Positions 1 to 7,870 of a stretch of 64,000 bases of DNA are shown one piece after another. A program made the translations under genes and the position numbers. This stretch comes from Halopelagius inordinatus (lineage in GTDB: Archaea > Halobacteriota > Halobacteria > Halobacteriales > Haloferacaceae). Within the stretch, counting starts at the first letter, position 1. Every line of letters starts with the position of its first letter. The notes under the pieces were generated by a model. That model did not search any database and was not told the origin of the DNA. It saw only the letters and a list, made by a program, of their open reading frames with translations. The stretch covers positions 656,881 to 720,880 of the forward strand of contig NZ_FOOQ01000002.1 of the NCBI RefSeq assembly GCF_900113245.1, in the 5' to 3' direction.

Positions 1-760
1 GGAACGCCGAAACGGGCGTCGGCGCGACCATGGCGTTCGGCAGCCAGAAGTGGAGCGGAACCTGCGCGGACTTGGCGGCGGCGGCGACGACGACGAGGAC
101 GAGTGCCGGGACGAACAGCCCCGACTCGCGCAGGGCGGCCCGCATCGCCTCGTCGTTCGCGAGCATCGCCGTCAGGTCGAACGTCGCCCTGCCGAGAGCG
201 TCCTGCGCCGCCACCGAGAGTACGAGCAGTCCGGCGAGCAGGCACAGGCCGCCGCCGACAGTCACGACCATGGCCATCCGCGCCGAGTAGCGCGAGTCGT
301 CGTCGTCCGTGTAGTGGCCGATGAGCACGAACGAACAGAGGCTCGTCAGTTCCCAAAACAGGAAGACGACCACGAGGTCCGAAGCGAGCGCGACGCCGAG
401 TATCGAACCCATGAACGCGAGTAGCGCCGCGTAGTACCGCGCTAAGCCCTCTTCACCGTGCATGTACCGCGCCGAGTAGACGAACACGAGGACGCCGATA
501 CCGCTGGCTAAGAGCGCAAAGAGGAGCCCCCATCCGTCCACGGTGAACTGGACTCCCACGTCGAGTGCGGGGACCCACGACGCGCTGACGGTGCCGTAAC
601 TGTCGGCCTGCGTCGCCAAGAGCCCGAAACTCGCCGCCGCGACGAGAGCCCCCGCGTAGCCGGTCCGCTCTCCGAGGACGCGATACAGGAGCGGTGAGAG
701 GGCCGCCGCGACGAAGGGCAGCGCGACGATAGTCGAGACGACTGTGAGGTTTGGTGCCAT
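1..760 (-). CDS. mrpA: Mrp/NuoL-like Na+/H+ antiporter subunit A (3' end outside window)
   Basis: Proton-conducting membrane subunit of a multisubunit cation/proton antiporter, of the same family as complex I subunit NuoL. Only the first 253 residues are inside the window; the gene runs off the left edge. Several hydrophobic helices are visible. The family signatures are present: FWELTSLCSFVLIG near residue 136, with the conserved glutamate at 137, and SAQVPLHFWLPNAM near residue 231, with the conserved lysine at 230 just before it. The ATG at 760 begins MAPNLTVVST and is the first plausible start. The other Mrp subunits would lie outside the window to the left. It could also be a hydrogenase-4 or NuoL paralogue, because the visible part does not separate these subfamilies. 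Confidence 0.85.
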   Translation of the reverse strand, partial: MAPNLTVVSTIVALPFVAAALSPLLYRVLGERTGYAGALVAAASFGLLATQADSYGTVSASWVPALDVGVQFTVDGWGLLFALLASGIGVLVFVYSARYMHGEEGLARYYAALLAFMGSILGVALASDLVVVFLFWELTSLCSFVLIGHYTDDDDSRYSARMAMVVTVGGGLCLLAGLLVLSVAAQDALGRATFDLTAMLANDEAMRAALRESGLFVPALVLVVVAAAAKSAQVPLHFWLPNAMVAPTPVSAF

Positions 761-972
761 CGGTGTTCGTCGGTGTCGGCCGGTACTCAGCTGCAGTCGT
801 AGTCGGCCTCTGCCCACCGTTGGACGCCTCCTCCAAAGTACCTGTTGACCAACCCCGGTACCGAACGGCGACGACTCCTCCGAACCGACCCCGACGAGGC
901 AGAGAGTCCGCACCGACGGAGGGACGGCGGGACGGCCAGATAGTACAACTGTCTGTGGCGTCACTACCCTGT

Positions 973-1143
973 ATGGCCGGACTCGTACAACGGACCGCAC
1001 AGTCCATCGACGAGATGTGGCGGTCGGTCTGGGGCGGCTCGAGTCGTGGAGAGAAACTGATCATCGCCGTGTTCCTCCTCGTGACCGGGCTGGCGATACC
1101 GGTGATTCCCATCGTCTTCCTCGCTCGCCTCATCGCGAACTGA
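973..1143 (+). CDS. small single-pass membrane protein (56 aa)
   Basis: A short protein starting MAGLVQRTAQSIDEM, with one hydrophobic segment in its C-terminal half (IIAVFLLVTGLAIPVIPIVF) that ends close to the C-terminus. The N-terminal 30 residues are amphipathic and probably cytoplasmic. It is divergent from the antiporter gene on the left. Similar small membrane proteins are common in haloarchaea, but I do not recognise a family and assign no function. The main support is coding-like composition plus a clean hydrophobic helix. Confidence 0.55.
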   Translation: MAGLVQRTAQSIDEMWRSVWGGSSRGEKLIIAVFLLVTGLAIPVIPIVFLARLIAN

Positions 1144-1355
1144 CCCGCCTGCGACCGCGTGCGTGGCGAGGCCCGCCGACACTGCGATTTTCTCGCTCTC
1201 CGATACCGTCCGTAGCACCGAGAGCCGCGAGCGTCGGCATCGGTCGAGAACCGTAGACAGTGTGTCTCAGCCGACAGTCCACCCGAATCCGGCGGCCTGC
1301 ACATACAGCCACGTCGTTGATGGAACTGATACGCCAACGAAGAGACGGAACGATC

Positions 1356-1844
1356 ATGACCACAGACTCTATCGACGACCTCTTCGTCGAAGGCCTTCAG
1401 GAACTGTACTACGCAGAACAACAACTCGTCGACGCGCTCGAAACGCTGGCGGAGCAGACGGACGACGAGACCGCCAGTCAGGCGTTCTCGGAGCACCGCG
1501 ACGAGACGCAAGAGCAGGTGGACCGACTGGAGCAGGTGTTCGAGCAGATAGGGGAGGAAGCCCGGACCAGAGAAGAGCAGGTCGTGAAAGCCCTCATCGA
1601 CGAACACGAGCAGTTCGCGCAGGAGAACGACGGCGACGTGCTCGACCGGTACAACATGGGCATCGGACAGAAGACCGAACACTACGAGATAGCCGCCTAC
1701 GGAAATCTCGCCTCGCTGGCTCAGAAGACCGGTCGCGACGACGCCGCAGAGATGCTCGCGGAGACGCTCCGCGAGGAAGAGGAGGCGCTCGAAGAGGTCA
1801 CCGAAGCGAGCGAACAGTTCGACGAAGAGCAGGTCGCCGACTGA
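1356..1844 (+). CDS. DUF892 (YciE/YciF) ferritin-like protein
   Basis: A 162-residue helical protein of the DUF892/YciF ferritin-like group, whose bacterial members are stress-induced four-helix-bundle proteins with a di-iron-like core. The N-terminus (LFVEGLQELYYAEQQLVDAL, residues 9-28) is the family signature, and the spaced Glu/His residues (H-x-x-E-T, and EHYEIAAYG in the third helix) fit the metal-ligand pattern. The start is placed at the ATG before TTDSIDD; upstream in-frame codons do not read like this family. It stands alone. Function is inferred from the family (oxidative or general stress); no direct evidence exists in the window. Confidence 0.85.
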   Translation: MTTDSIDDLFVEGLQELYYAEQQLVDALETLAEQTDDETASQAFSEHRDETQEQVDRLEQVFEQIGEEARTREEQVVKALIDEHEQFAQENDGDVLDRYNMGIGQKTEHYEIAAYGNLASLAQKTGRDDAAEMLAETLREEEEALEEVTEASEQFDEEQVAD

Positions 1845-2597
1845 TTCCCCGCCGACTCTCTTTCTTCCGACCGCGCGAGAAGTCCGATGCGGCGACGGTC
1901 GGTTTCTTTCCGCTTACCGGTAGCAGCGACTCCTTTGACACCCGTTCGTCCGGCAAAGCGAGAGTACTGCCGTTCGCCCCTCGGTCGCGTAGATAGCAGA
2001 ATCCGCGTGGCATGTTATCAGCAGCCGACGAACGCGGACGGCACCGGGTTCGGACTCAACATCGTCCGAAACGTCGCCGGAGCCCACGGCTCGACGGTGT
2101 CACTCGCGGAGAGGAGGGAACGACAGGTGTGGATAAAAATAATTGAATCAAAGTTCGATCCGGTCCAGCCAATTATAACGAGATGCCTGATCTGACCTCT
2201 CTTGATTCGTCGGTAGAACTGTCGATACCTTAGATAGAGAGTGCTACAGTATCGCCGAGGGATTCGACGAGCGTACTGGATCAGAGCAATACAAAATACA
2301 CGGTATATACTTCTATTTTCGATTTAAGAACCGGATAGTTGTAATATATTTCATATATGGCCAGTTTTGGACTATATATAGGATATACGTCGAAAAGCAC
2401 TCATTCGTAGCAGAGAAAGGATTATGCAATTAGTAATGTGTACCCAACCACAGCCGAACTCGTCTGAAGTCGGAGCGTCCGCCACAGAGGCGATACGGTC
2501 GTCGAACTGATACCTCAGACCGGAGAAATCGACGACCGTCTGACCGCGTTCGGCGAACGACCGTCGTGGCCATTACACTACTATCGCTGTAATTATT
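1845..2597. other. AT-rich intergenic region with gene debris
   Basis: About 750 bases without an intact gene. The first part holds a short histidine-kinase-like remnant (listed separately). From about 2140 to 2450 the DNA becomes markedly AT-rich compared with its surroundings (runs such as atataggatatac). I see no RNA gene, clear long repeat or complete ORF. It is probably a site of past gene loss, in keeping with the decayed genes just to the right. Confidence 0.5.
2025..2130 (+). pseudogene. remnant of a histidine kinase ATPase domain
   Basis: One reading frame encodes GTGFGLNIVRNVAGAHG at about 2040-2090, which is the G2-box segment of HATPase_c domains (normally GTGLGLSIVRxIAExHG and the GF-type variants common in haloarchaeal kinases). 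Nothing upstream encodes the H, N or G1 boxes, and the similarity fades within about 15 residues downstream. It is therefore a fragment left after deletion of a sensor kinase gene. Confidence 0.55.
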
Positions 2598-3120
2598 TCA
2601 AAGAAGCGAATCGAGGGTTTCGGCTCGTTCGCGCGCGCTCTGTCGTTCGGTTTCGAGTGCCTCGACCAACCACTTGCTGACCCTCTCGAAGTCTACGTGG
2701 TCGCCGCCGTGGACGTCGTCGAAGAACTCGGCGTTCGCCGCCTCGCACTCTTCGACCCACTCGTCGCGGAGACTGTCCGCGCCGTGAAGCGCCCCGGCGA
2801 TACTGCCGACCACCGACGCGACGGTGTCGCAGTCTCGTCCGAAACTGGCCGCCTCGACGAGAGAACGGTCGGTGTCCTCTCCACAGAGGGCGAGGATGCC
2901 GACGGCGGCCGGGAGAATCTCGATGCTGTCCGCGCTGAACACTCTCCCTCGAGCGTGCATCTCGCGGTTCCACTCGACCGCGGGCCACCGCCAGTCGAGA
3001 ACCGGTCGTAGAACCGTTCGACGTACTCCTCTACGGTGTCGCTGTCGTCTGCGAGTCCGAGCGAGAGGTCCATCGCGCGGAACACGGTGTCGGACGACTG
3101 CTCTAGCATCACTTCGACGA
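2598..3120 (-). pseudogene. ADP-ribosylglycohydrolase, 5'-truncated and frameshifted
   Basis: The C-terminal part of a DraG-type ADP-ribosylglycohydrolase. The downstream segment (about 2598-3000) reads EAASFGRDCDTVASVVGSIA, the C-terminal metal-binding signature with its conserved Asp pair. A second segment in another frame (about 3000-3115) reads DLSLGLADDSDTVEEYVERF and continues the same protein, so there is a frameshift near 3000-3010. The N-terminal half, including the first metal-binding Asp cluster, is missing; where it should be, the IclR remnant begins. The product cannot be a working hydrolase as read. Confidence 0.75.
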
Positions 3121-3122
3121 CG

Positions 3123-3428
3123 CTATCGAGCGTCGCGTTCGATAATAGTAACGACCGCCTCCGCCGGTACCCACGCCAACAACACCTTGCCGAACGCCGT
3201 GTTGTGGAGGTATCGCTCCCTGCCGAAGTACTCCGTTCCGTCGAGGGGTCCGCTCGACGACTGGGCGACGAAGACGCTCCGACCCTGCCGGTGGACGGCG
3301 AACAGAGCAGTCGTCTCCGCCTCCCGGGCCAACTTCTCGACTTCACCCTCGACGAGTTCGACGATATCGAACATCGTCTCCAAGGATCCGATCGTCTTCC
3401 CGCCGTTGACCGTGTCAAGACTGTCCAT
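3123..3428 (-). pseudogene. IclR-family regulator lacking its DNA-binding domain and C-terminus
   Basis: An open frame of 101 residues starting MDSLDTVNGGKTIGSLETMF, the usual N-terminal lead-in of haloarchaeal IclR regulators. The roughly 65-residue winged-helix region that should follow is absent: the sequence passes from FDIVEL directly to VEKLAREAETTALFAVH in the ligand-binding domain. It also stops after AFGKVLLAWVPAEAV, well short of a full effector domain. A TATA-like run (rev. of cacaaaaacc, about 3449-3458) sits roughly 28 nt before the ATG, so it may still be transcribed. It was probably once the regulator of the sugar-acid genes to the right. As read it cannot bind DNA in the normal way. 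Confidence 0.75.
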
Positions 3429-3698
3429 ACCACACCACTCGGAGCCATCCCACAAAAACCTCCGTTCGCGGCGACGACCGCCGGTGATGGTTCTGTGGCG
3501 TCGGTTCCCCGCGGACACCGAGGCGGTGGGGTAAGTCTCCGGATGGGACGCATCTCTGTTCGACAGTAGTGAACGGAGAGGGAACTCGTCGAACGCGAAC
3601 GAACGCCGCTTCGTCGGGCCGAATCGACGACGCGCCCGTCCCGAGGAACCGCGGACGTGTGTTTTATGTGTCCGTTCGACGCAGTGAGATCACGTAGC

Positions 3699-3779
3699 AT
3701 GATTCGACCGACGCGCGGAGACCGGTTCGTCTCCGAGGAGACAGCACGCGACGCATCCCTCGGGAGGGATAGCCGATGA
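3699..3779 (+). CDS. possible 26-aa leader ORF coupled to the kinase gene
   Basis: ATG at 3699 opens a 26-codon frame (MIRPTRGDRFVSEETARDAS...) whose TGA at 3777-3779 overlaps the kinase ATG at 3776 in an ATGA arrangement. A TATA-like run (ttttatg, 3662-3668) lies about 34 nt upstream of its ATG. The Shine-Dalgarno-like ggagg at 3763-3767, placed 8 nt before the kinase ATG, lies inside this frame. This fits translational coupling or a leader peptide, but the ORF is short and could be chance. Confidence 0.35.
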   Translation: MIRPTRGDRFVSEETARDASLGRDSR

Positions 3780-5176
3780 GCGAACCGACGGTGGCGTTCT
3801 ACGGCGACGACTTCACCGGGTCGACCGACGTGCTCGAATCGCTGAGTCGCAACGGCGTCGACACCGTCCTCTTTCTCGACGTTCCCGACCGGAGCGACGT
3901 GGAACGGTTCGGAGAGGTGGAGGCAATCGGCGTCGCGGGAACCAGTCGAAGCATGACGCCGGACGAGATGGACGAACGGCTCCCCGCCGTCTTCGAGGCA
4001 CTCGGCGAGTTCGACCCGGAACTCGTTCAGTACAAGGTGTGCTCTACGTTCGACTCCTCACCGACCGTCGGGAGCATCGGCCGAGCGATCGACATCGGGC
4101 AATCGGTCTTCGACTCGCCGTTCGTTCCGGTCGTCGTCTCCGCTCCGTCGCTCGAACCCCGCGGTCGGTACGTTCTGTTCGGGACTCTCTTCGCGACGGT
4201 CGGCGACGAGACGTACCGAATCGACCGCCACCCGACGATGAGCGAACACCCGGTCACGCCGATGACGGAAGCGGACCTCAGAGACCACCTCGGCGAGCAG
4301 ACTGACCGAGATATCGGGTTGCTCGATATCCGGAGCATCGACGGCGAGGAGGGCGCGGACCTCGACGCCGCCCTCGACGACGTCGTCGAAAGCGACGAGA
4401 TAGTCTTCTTCGACGGTCTGAACCGAGACCACCAACGGAAGGTCGGTCGTCTCGTCTGGGAGCGTTGCGAGTCGCGAGGGGAGGACGCGGCCCCGCTGTT
4501 TTCGGCCTCGTCGTCGGGTCTCGACTACGCGCTGACGGAGTACTGGCGGTCGGCCGGAGTGGTCGACGCGTCCGAACCGCCGACGCCAGCGGACGCCGTC
4601 GACCGCATCCTCGTCGTCTCGGGGAGCGCGTCGCCCGTCACCGAGGCGCAGATCGAGTGGGCGGTAGAACGCGGGTTCGAGGGGATACGGCTCGATACCG
4701 AACGACTCGTCGACCCCGAGAAAGCCGACGAGGCCCGCGGGGAGGCGATTCGGGCGGCGTTCGAGGCGTTGAACGCGGGTCGGAGCCCGCTCCTCTACTC
4801 CGCTCGCGGCCCCGACGACCCGGCCATCGAGCGAACGAGGGCCCGCGCCGAGGCGGCGGGCGTCACTCCGGACCGAATCGGCGACAGACTCGGCGACCAA
4901 CAGGGGAAGATAACGCGGACGATATGCGCCGAGGCGGGTCTCGACAGAGTCTGTATCGCAGGCGGCGACACGAGCGGACACGTCGCCCCGCACCTCGACA
5001 TCTTCGCGTTGAAGTTTCTCTCCCGCGTCGGCCCGGGGGGCCCGCTCTGCCGCGCGGCGTCGCGCGAGACGGCGTTCGACGGACTGGAAATCGCGCTCAA
5101 AGGGGGGCAGGTACAGACCACGAGCGACGAGGCGGACTTCTTCGGCGCGGTGATGGAGGGCGGGGCCGCCCGGTGA
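3776..5176 (+). CDS. DUF1537-family acid-sugar kinase
   Basis: ATP-dependent kinase of the four-carbon acid sugar kinase family (DUF1537: OtnK, DtnK, OiaK). The 466-residue length is normal. The N-terminal sugar-binding domain shows YGDDFTGSTDVLESL (residues 9-23, substrate-binding Asp pair) and KVCSTFDSSPTVGSIG (87-102). The C-terminal nucleotide-binding domain shows VCIAGGDTSGH and LEIALKGGQV followed by DFFG. A SD-like ggagg lies 8 nt before the ATG. It is the first full gene of a same-strand cluster with a dehydrogenase, aldolase, TIM paralogue and GntP permease. The SSPxxGSIG variant at 94-102 differs, as I recall it, from the STxxGNIG form of threonate and erythronate kinases and is closer to 3-oxo-isoapionate kinase (OiaK). 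Substrate is not proven. Confidence 0.85.
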   Translation: MSEPTVAFYGDDFTGSTDVLESLSRNGVDTVLFLDVPDRSDVERFGEVEAIGVAGTSRSMTPDEMDERLPAVFEALGEFDPELVQYKVCSTFDSSPTVGSIGRAIDIGQSVFDSPFVPVVVSAPSLEPRGRYVLFGTLFATVGDETYRIDRHPTMSEHPVTPMTEADLRDHLGEQTDRDIGLLDIRSIDGEEGADLDAALDDVVESDEIVFFDGLNRDHQRKVGRLVWERCESRGEDAAPLFSASSSGLDYALTEYWRSAGVVDASEPPTPADAVDRILVVSGSASPVTEAQIEWAVERGFEGIRLDTERLVDPEKADEARGEAIRAAFEALNAGRSPLLYSARGPDDPAIERTRARAEAAGVTPDRIGDRLGDQQGKITRTICAEAGLDRVCIAGGDTSGHVAPHLDIFALKFLSRVGPGGPLCRAASRETAFDGLEIALKGGQVQTTSDEADFFGAVMEGGAAR

Positions 5177-5239
5177 CCCCGCGGACACCCGACCACAAAT
5201 ACTATTCCGCCGCAGTGTGGAGCTGTACCTCGGAAGACA

Positions 5240-6088
5240 ATGGCAACCACAGTCGCGTTGATGGGAGCCGGCGGCAAGATGGGCTGTCGGATAACCGATC
5301 AACTCCGAGACGCCGACCGGTACGAACTCCGCTGCGTCGAACCGAGCAAAGCGGGGCGCGAACGACTGGCCGAGCGCGGACTCTCCGCACGACCCGAACA
5401 CGAGGCGGTATCGGGCGCCGACATCGTACTGCTCGCGGTACCGGACGAACTGATCGGGTCGATAACCGCGGACGTCGTTCCCGAACTCGACGCGGGGACG
5501 ATGGTCGTCTTGCTCGACCCGGCGGCCGCCCACGCCGACGTGCTCTACGACCGCGAGGACGTGACCTACTTCGTCGCGCACCCCTGTCATCCCTCATTTT
5601 TCACCGCCGACACGGGGATGGCCGACGACGATACGGACTGGTTCGGCGGACAGGGGCGAGACGAACAGAACATCGTCTGCGCTCTCCACCGCGGCCCGGA
5701 GAGCGATTACGAACGGGGCGAGGCGATAGCGCGCGACATCTACGCGCCCGTCGGCGACGCCCACCGCGTGACGACAGAACAGATGGCGATGCTCGAACCC
5801 GCCCTCGTCGAATCCCTGTTGGGGTCGTGTCTGTACGCGATTCGCGACGGATACCGGCGCGTCGTCGAGGCGGGCGTCCCGGAGGAGGCCGCCCGGGACT
5901 TCCTGTTCGGTCACTTCCGAATCGAGTTCGGTATCGTCTTCGGACTCACCGACTTCCCGTTCTCCGACGGCGCCCAAGCGGCGATAGAACAGGCCAGAGA
6001 AGACATCTTCACCGACGACTGGGAAGACGAGATATTCGCCCGAGACAACGTCGCACAGAGTGCGGAGGAGATCGTCGCCGATGACTAG
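5240..6088 (+). CDS. NAD-dependent oxidoreductase, ApnO / phosphogluconate-dehydrogenase-C type
   Basis: A 282-residue two-domain dehydrogenase. The Rossmann start TVALMGAGGKMG has the dinucleotide-binding glycines at residues 9-15. A C-terminal all-helical domain contains FGGQGRDEQNIVCALHRGP, and HPCHPSFF lies at about 117-124. This matches the group that includes D-apionate oxidoisomerase (ApnO) of apiose catabolism. The gene follows the DUF1537 kinase by 63 nt; a TATA-like stretch (aaatactatt, about 5195-5204) could give it its own promoter. Pairing of an ApnO-like enzyme with a DUF1537 kinase is known from bacterial apionate pathways. It could act on a different sugar acid. Confidence 0.75.
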   Translation: MATTVALMGAGGKMGCRITDQLRDADRYELRCVEPSKAGRERLAERGLSARPEHEAVSGADIVLLAVPDELIGSITADVVPELDAGTMVVLLDPAAAHADVLYDREDVTYFVAHPCHPSFFTADTGMADDDTDWFGGQGRDEQNIVCALHRGPESDYERGEAIARDIYAPVGDAHRVTTEQMAMLEPALVESLLGSCLYAIRDGYRRVVEAGVPEEAARDFLFGHFRIEFGIVFGLTDFPFSDGAQAAIEQAREDIFTDDWEDEIFARDNVAQSAEEIVADD

Positions 6089-6219
6089 AGACGCCCCTCG
6101 GAGAGTCGTCACAGAAGTAACGTACCGACGCGCCGGAGGGGTTCCGAACGGCGACGAGACGCCGAGTCCCCGCGACCGACCGGTCCCGAAGAACCGACCG
6201 ATACCACGTTCACAAAACG

Positions 6220-7029
6220 ATGTCCACGGAGAAATCGATGACGGGTAGTTTAGGCAGTGCAGTCGTCGTAGCACTCGATCACGGCCTTCACTGGGGGGTC
6301 TTCGACGGGTTCGAGGACCGCCGCCGAACGCTGGAGGCGGTGCTCGAAGGCGGCCCGGACGGAATTCTCGCGAGCGTTCCGTTCTTAGAACAGCACCGAG
6401 ACCTGTTGGACGACCACCCCTCGGTGTACACGATAGGGACGGTGGATATCATCCACGACTCGACGATTCCCGGAGAACAGGCGTCCGACGAGATTCACAG
6501 ACAGGTGTTCGACCTCGAAGACGCGGCGCGGGTCGGCGCGGACGCGGTGAAAGCCTGTCTGATATACGGACGGAACGATCCCGGCGTTCTCGGCGACAAC
6601 CTCGAGTTCGCCGCCCGTATCGCGCGGAACGGGCGGCACCACGGTCTCGAAGTCGTCCTCGAACCCACGCTTTGGGGCCCCCGAATCGAGGACGACCTCG
6701 ACGCGGACCTGATCGGCGAAGCGGCGCGAATCGGGGCCGAACTCGGTCCGGACATCCTGAAACTGTACTACCCCGGCGACGCCGACGCGTTCGCCCCGAT
6801 AGTCGACCGAGCGCCGTCCCCCGTGTACGTCGCGGGAGGGCCGCTAGCCGAATCCGAATCCGCGGTGCTCGAAATGACCGCGGACGCGGTGGACGCCGGC
6901 GCGGACGGTGTGATATACGGCCGCAACGTCTGGCAACACGAAGACCCCGCGAGCGTCGTCGAAGCGCTCAAAGATATCGTTCACGACGGTGCGACGCCCG
7001 ACGAATCGCTCGCTCGCTTCGACAGATGA
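6220..7029 (+). CDS. class I aldolase, archaeal FBA / DhnA-LsrF family
   Basis: A 269-residue (beta/alpha)8 Schiff-base aldolase. Family landmarks are VVALDHGLHWG (Asp20) and the active-site lysine in DILKLYYPGD (Lys181). The C-terminal phosphate-binding region is VYVAGGPLAES and GVIYGRNVWQ. Archaeal members cleave fructose 1,6-bisphosphate or make related C-C bonds; LsrF-type members are thiolases. Here it sits in a sugar-acid cluster and overlaps the next gene by 4 nt (ATGA), so the two are translationally coupled. Its likely task is to cleave the phosphorylated intermediate made by the kinase, giving a triose phosphate for the following TIM-like enzyme. The substrate is inferred only from context. 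Confidence 0.8.
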   Translation: MSTEKSMTGSLGSAVVVALDHGLHWGVFDGFEDRRRTLEAVLEGGPDGILASVPFLEQHRDLLDDHPSVYTIGTVDIIHDSTIPGEQASDEIHRQVFDLEDAARVGADAVKACLIYGRNDPGVLGDNLEFAARIARNGRHHGLEVVLEPTLWGPRIEDDLDADLIGEAARIGAELGPDILKLYYPGDADAFAPIVDRAPSPVYVAGGPLAESESAVLEMTADAVDAGADGVIYGRNVWQHEDPASVVEALKDIVHDGATPDESLARFDR

Positions 7030-7715
7030 GTTTCGAGCCACCGTTCTTCCAGATAAACTACAAACTGTACCCTGATACGTGGGGAGAGGACGGACTCGAG
7101 TTCGCGAAGACGGCCGCGCGCGTCGCAGACGAGTTCGGCGTCGATTTCGTCCTCTCACCGCAGACGGCGGATATCCGACTCGTCGCTCGGGAGACCGACC
7201 TCCCGATTCTGGCGCAAGGGATGTCCCCGCACGAACCCGGTCGGGGACTCGGACACATCCTCGCCGAGTCCCTCCGGGAGGCCGGCGCGACGGGGGTGAT
7301 GATGAACCACCCCGAACGCAGAGAGACGGCTCCGGAGTTAGAGACGAAGATACGCCGGTGCCGCGAAGTCGGTCTCACGTCCGTCGTCTGCGTCGAGAAC
7401 TACGAGTTCGGCAAGGCGGTGTTGGAGTGGGACCCAGACTGGGTCGTCTTCGAGCAACCGGAGTTACTCGGGACGACGACGTCTCTCAACGAGACCGACC
7501 CCGAGGCGGTCGAACGGTTCTCGGAGTTGGTCGCGGAACGGAACCCGCGGACGAACGTCTTTCTGGGAGGCGGCATCTCCTCGGTGGCGGACGTCGAGGC
7601 GGCGTTGGAACTGGCGGACGCCACCGGGTCGGCCTCGTGGATATCGTCGGACGTGCCGGTCGAGGAACGCGAGGAGACTCTCAGAGCGATCGCGGAGGTA
7701 CTGGCGGAGGCCTGA
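7026..7715 (+). CDS. divergent triosephosphate-isomerase paralogue
   Basis: A 229-residue archaeal-type TIM barrel. Asn11 and Lys13 (NYK), catalytic His95 (MMNHPERR) and catalytic Glu143 (FEQPELLG) are conserved, as is GGGIS at 181-185. Two places differ from housekeeping archaeal TIM as I know it: the NHSE motif is NHPE, and the phosphate loop usually read as ASGVAK is SSDVPV near 207-212. It overlaps the aldolase by 4 nt. TIM paralogues inside C4-sugar pathways (EryH, LerI) isomerise erythrulose phosphates, so it may act on a tetrulose phosphate or interconvert trioses produced by the aldolase. It is unlikely to be the only glycolytic TIM. Confidence 0.8.
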   Translation: MSFEPPFFQINYKLYPDTWGEDGLEFAKTAARVADEFGVDFVLSPQTADIRLVARETDLPILAQGMSPHEPGRGLGHILAESLREAGATGVMMNHPERRETAPELETKIRRCREVGLTSVVCVENYEFGKAVLEWDPDWVVFEQPELLGTTTSLNETDPEAVERFSELVAERNPRTNVFLGGGISSVADVEAALELADATGSASWISSDVPVEEREETLRAIAEVLAEA

Positions 7716-7822
7716 CGAACCGCGTCACGGGGCGCTTCTCGACCGCCGTACTTCCGCTACCGAGAGAACAGTTCCGATACTCGGTTGACTCTATCGTCAT
7801 CGGGGGTAGAATCGGAAGTAAC

Positions 7823-7856
7823 AACATAGAACATTAAATTAATTATATTCTATGTT
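7823..7856. promoter_or_regulatory. 9-bp perfect inverted repeat around the gntP TATA element
   Basis: aacatagaa at 7823-7831 is the exact inverse of ttctatgtt at 7848-7856, with a 16-nt AT-only spacer (cattaaattaattata) that holds a TATA-like sequence. The permease ATG follows at 7871, about 30 nt after the TATA centre, so transcription is probably leaderless. A dimeric regulator bound here would cover the TATA box. The nearby IclR remnant could once have been that regulator. Confidence 0.6.
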
Positions 7857-7870
7857 GAACCCCGGTATGC

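Noticed and set aside
6081-6248. Possible small gene between the dehydrogenase and aldolase
   Set aside because: Arg/Pro-rich product typical of random GC-rich frames and overlapping the aldolase start; no ribosome site.
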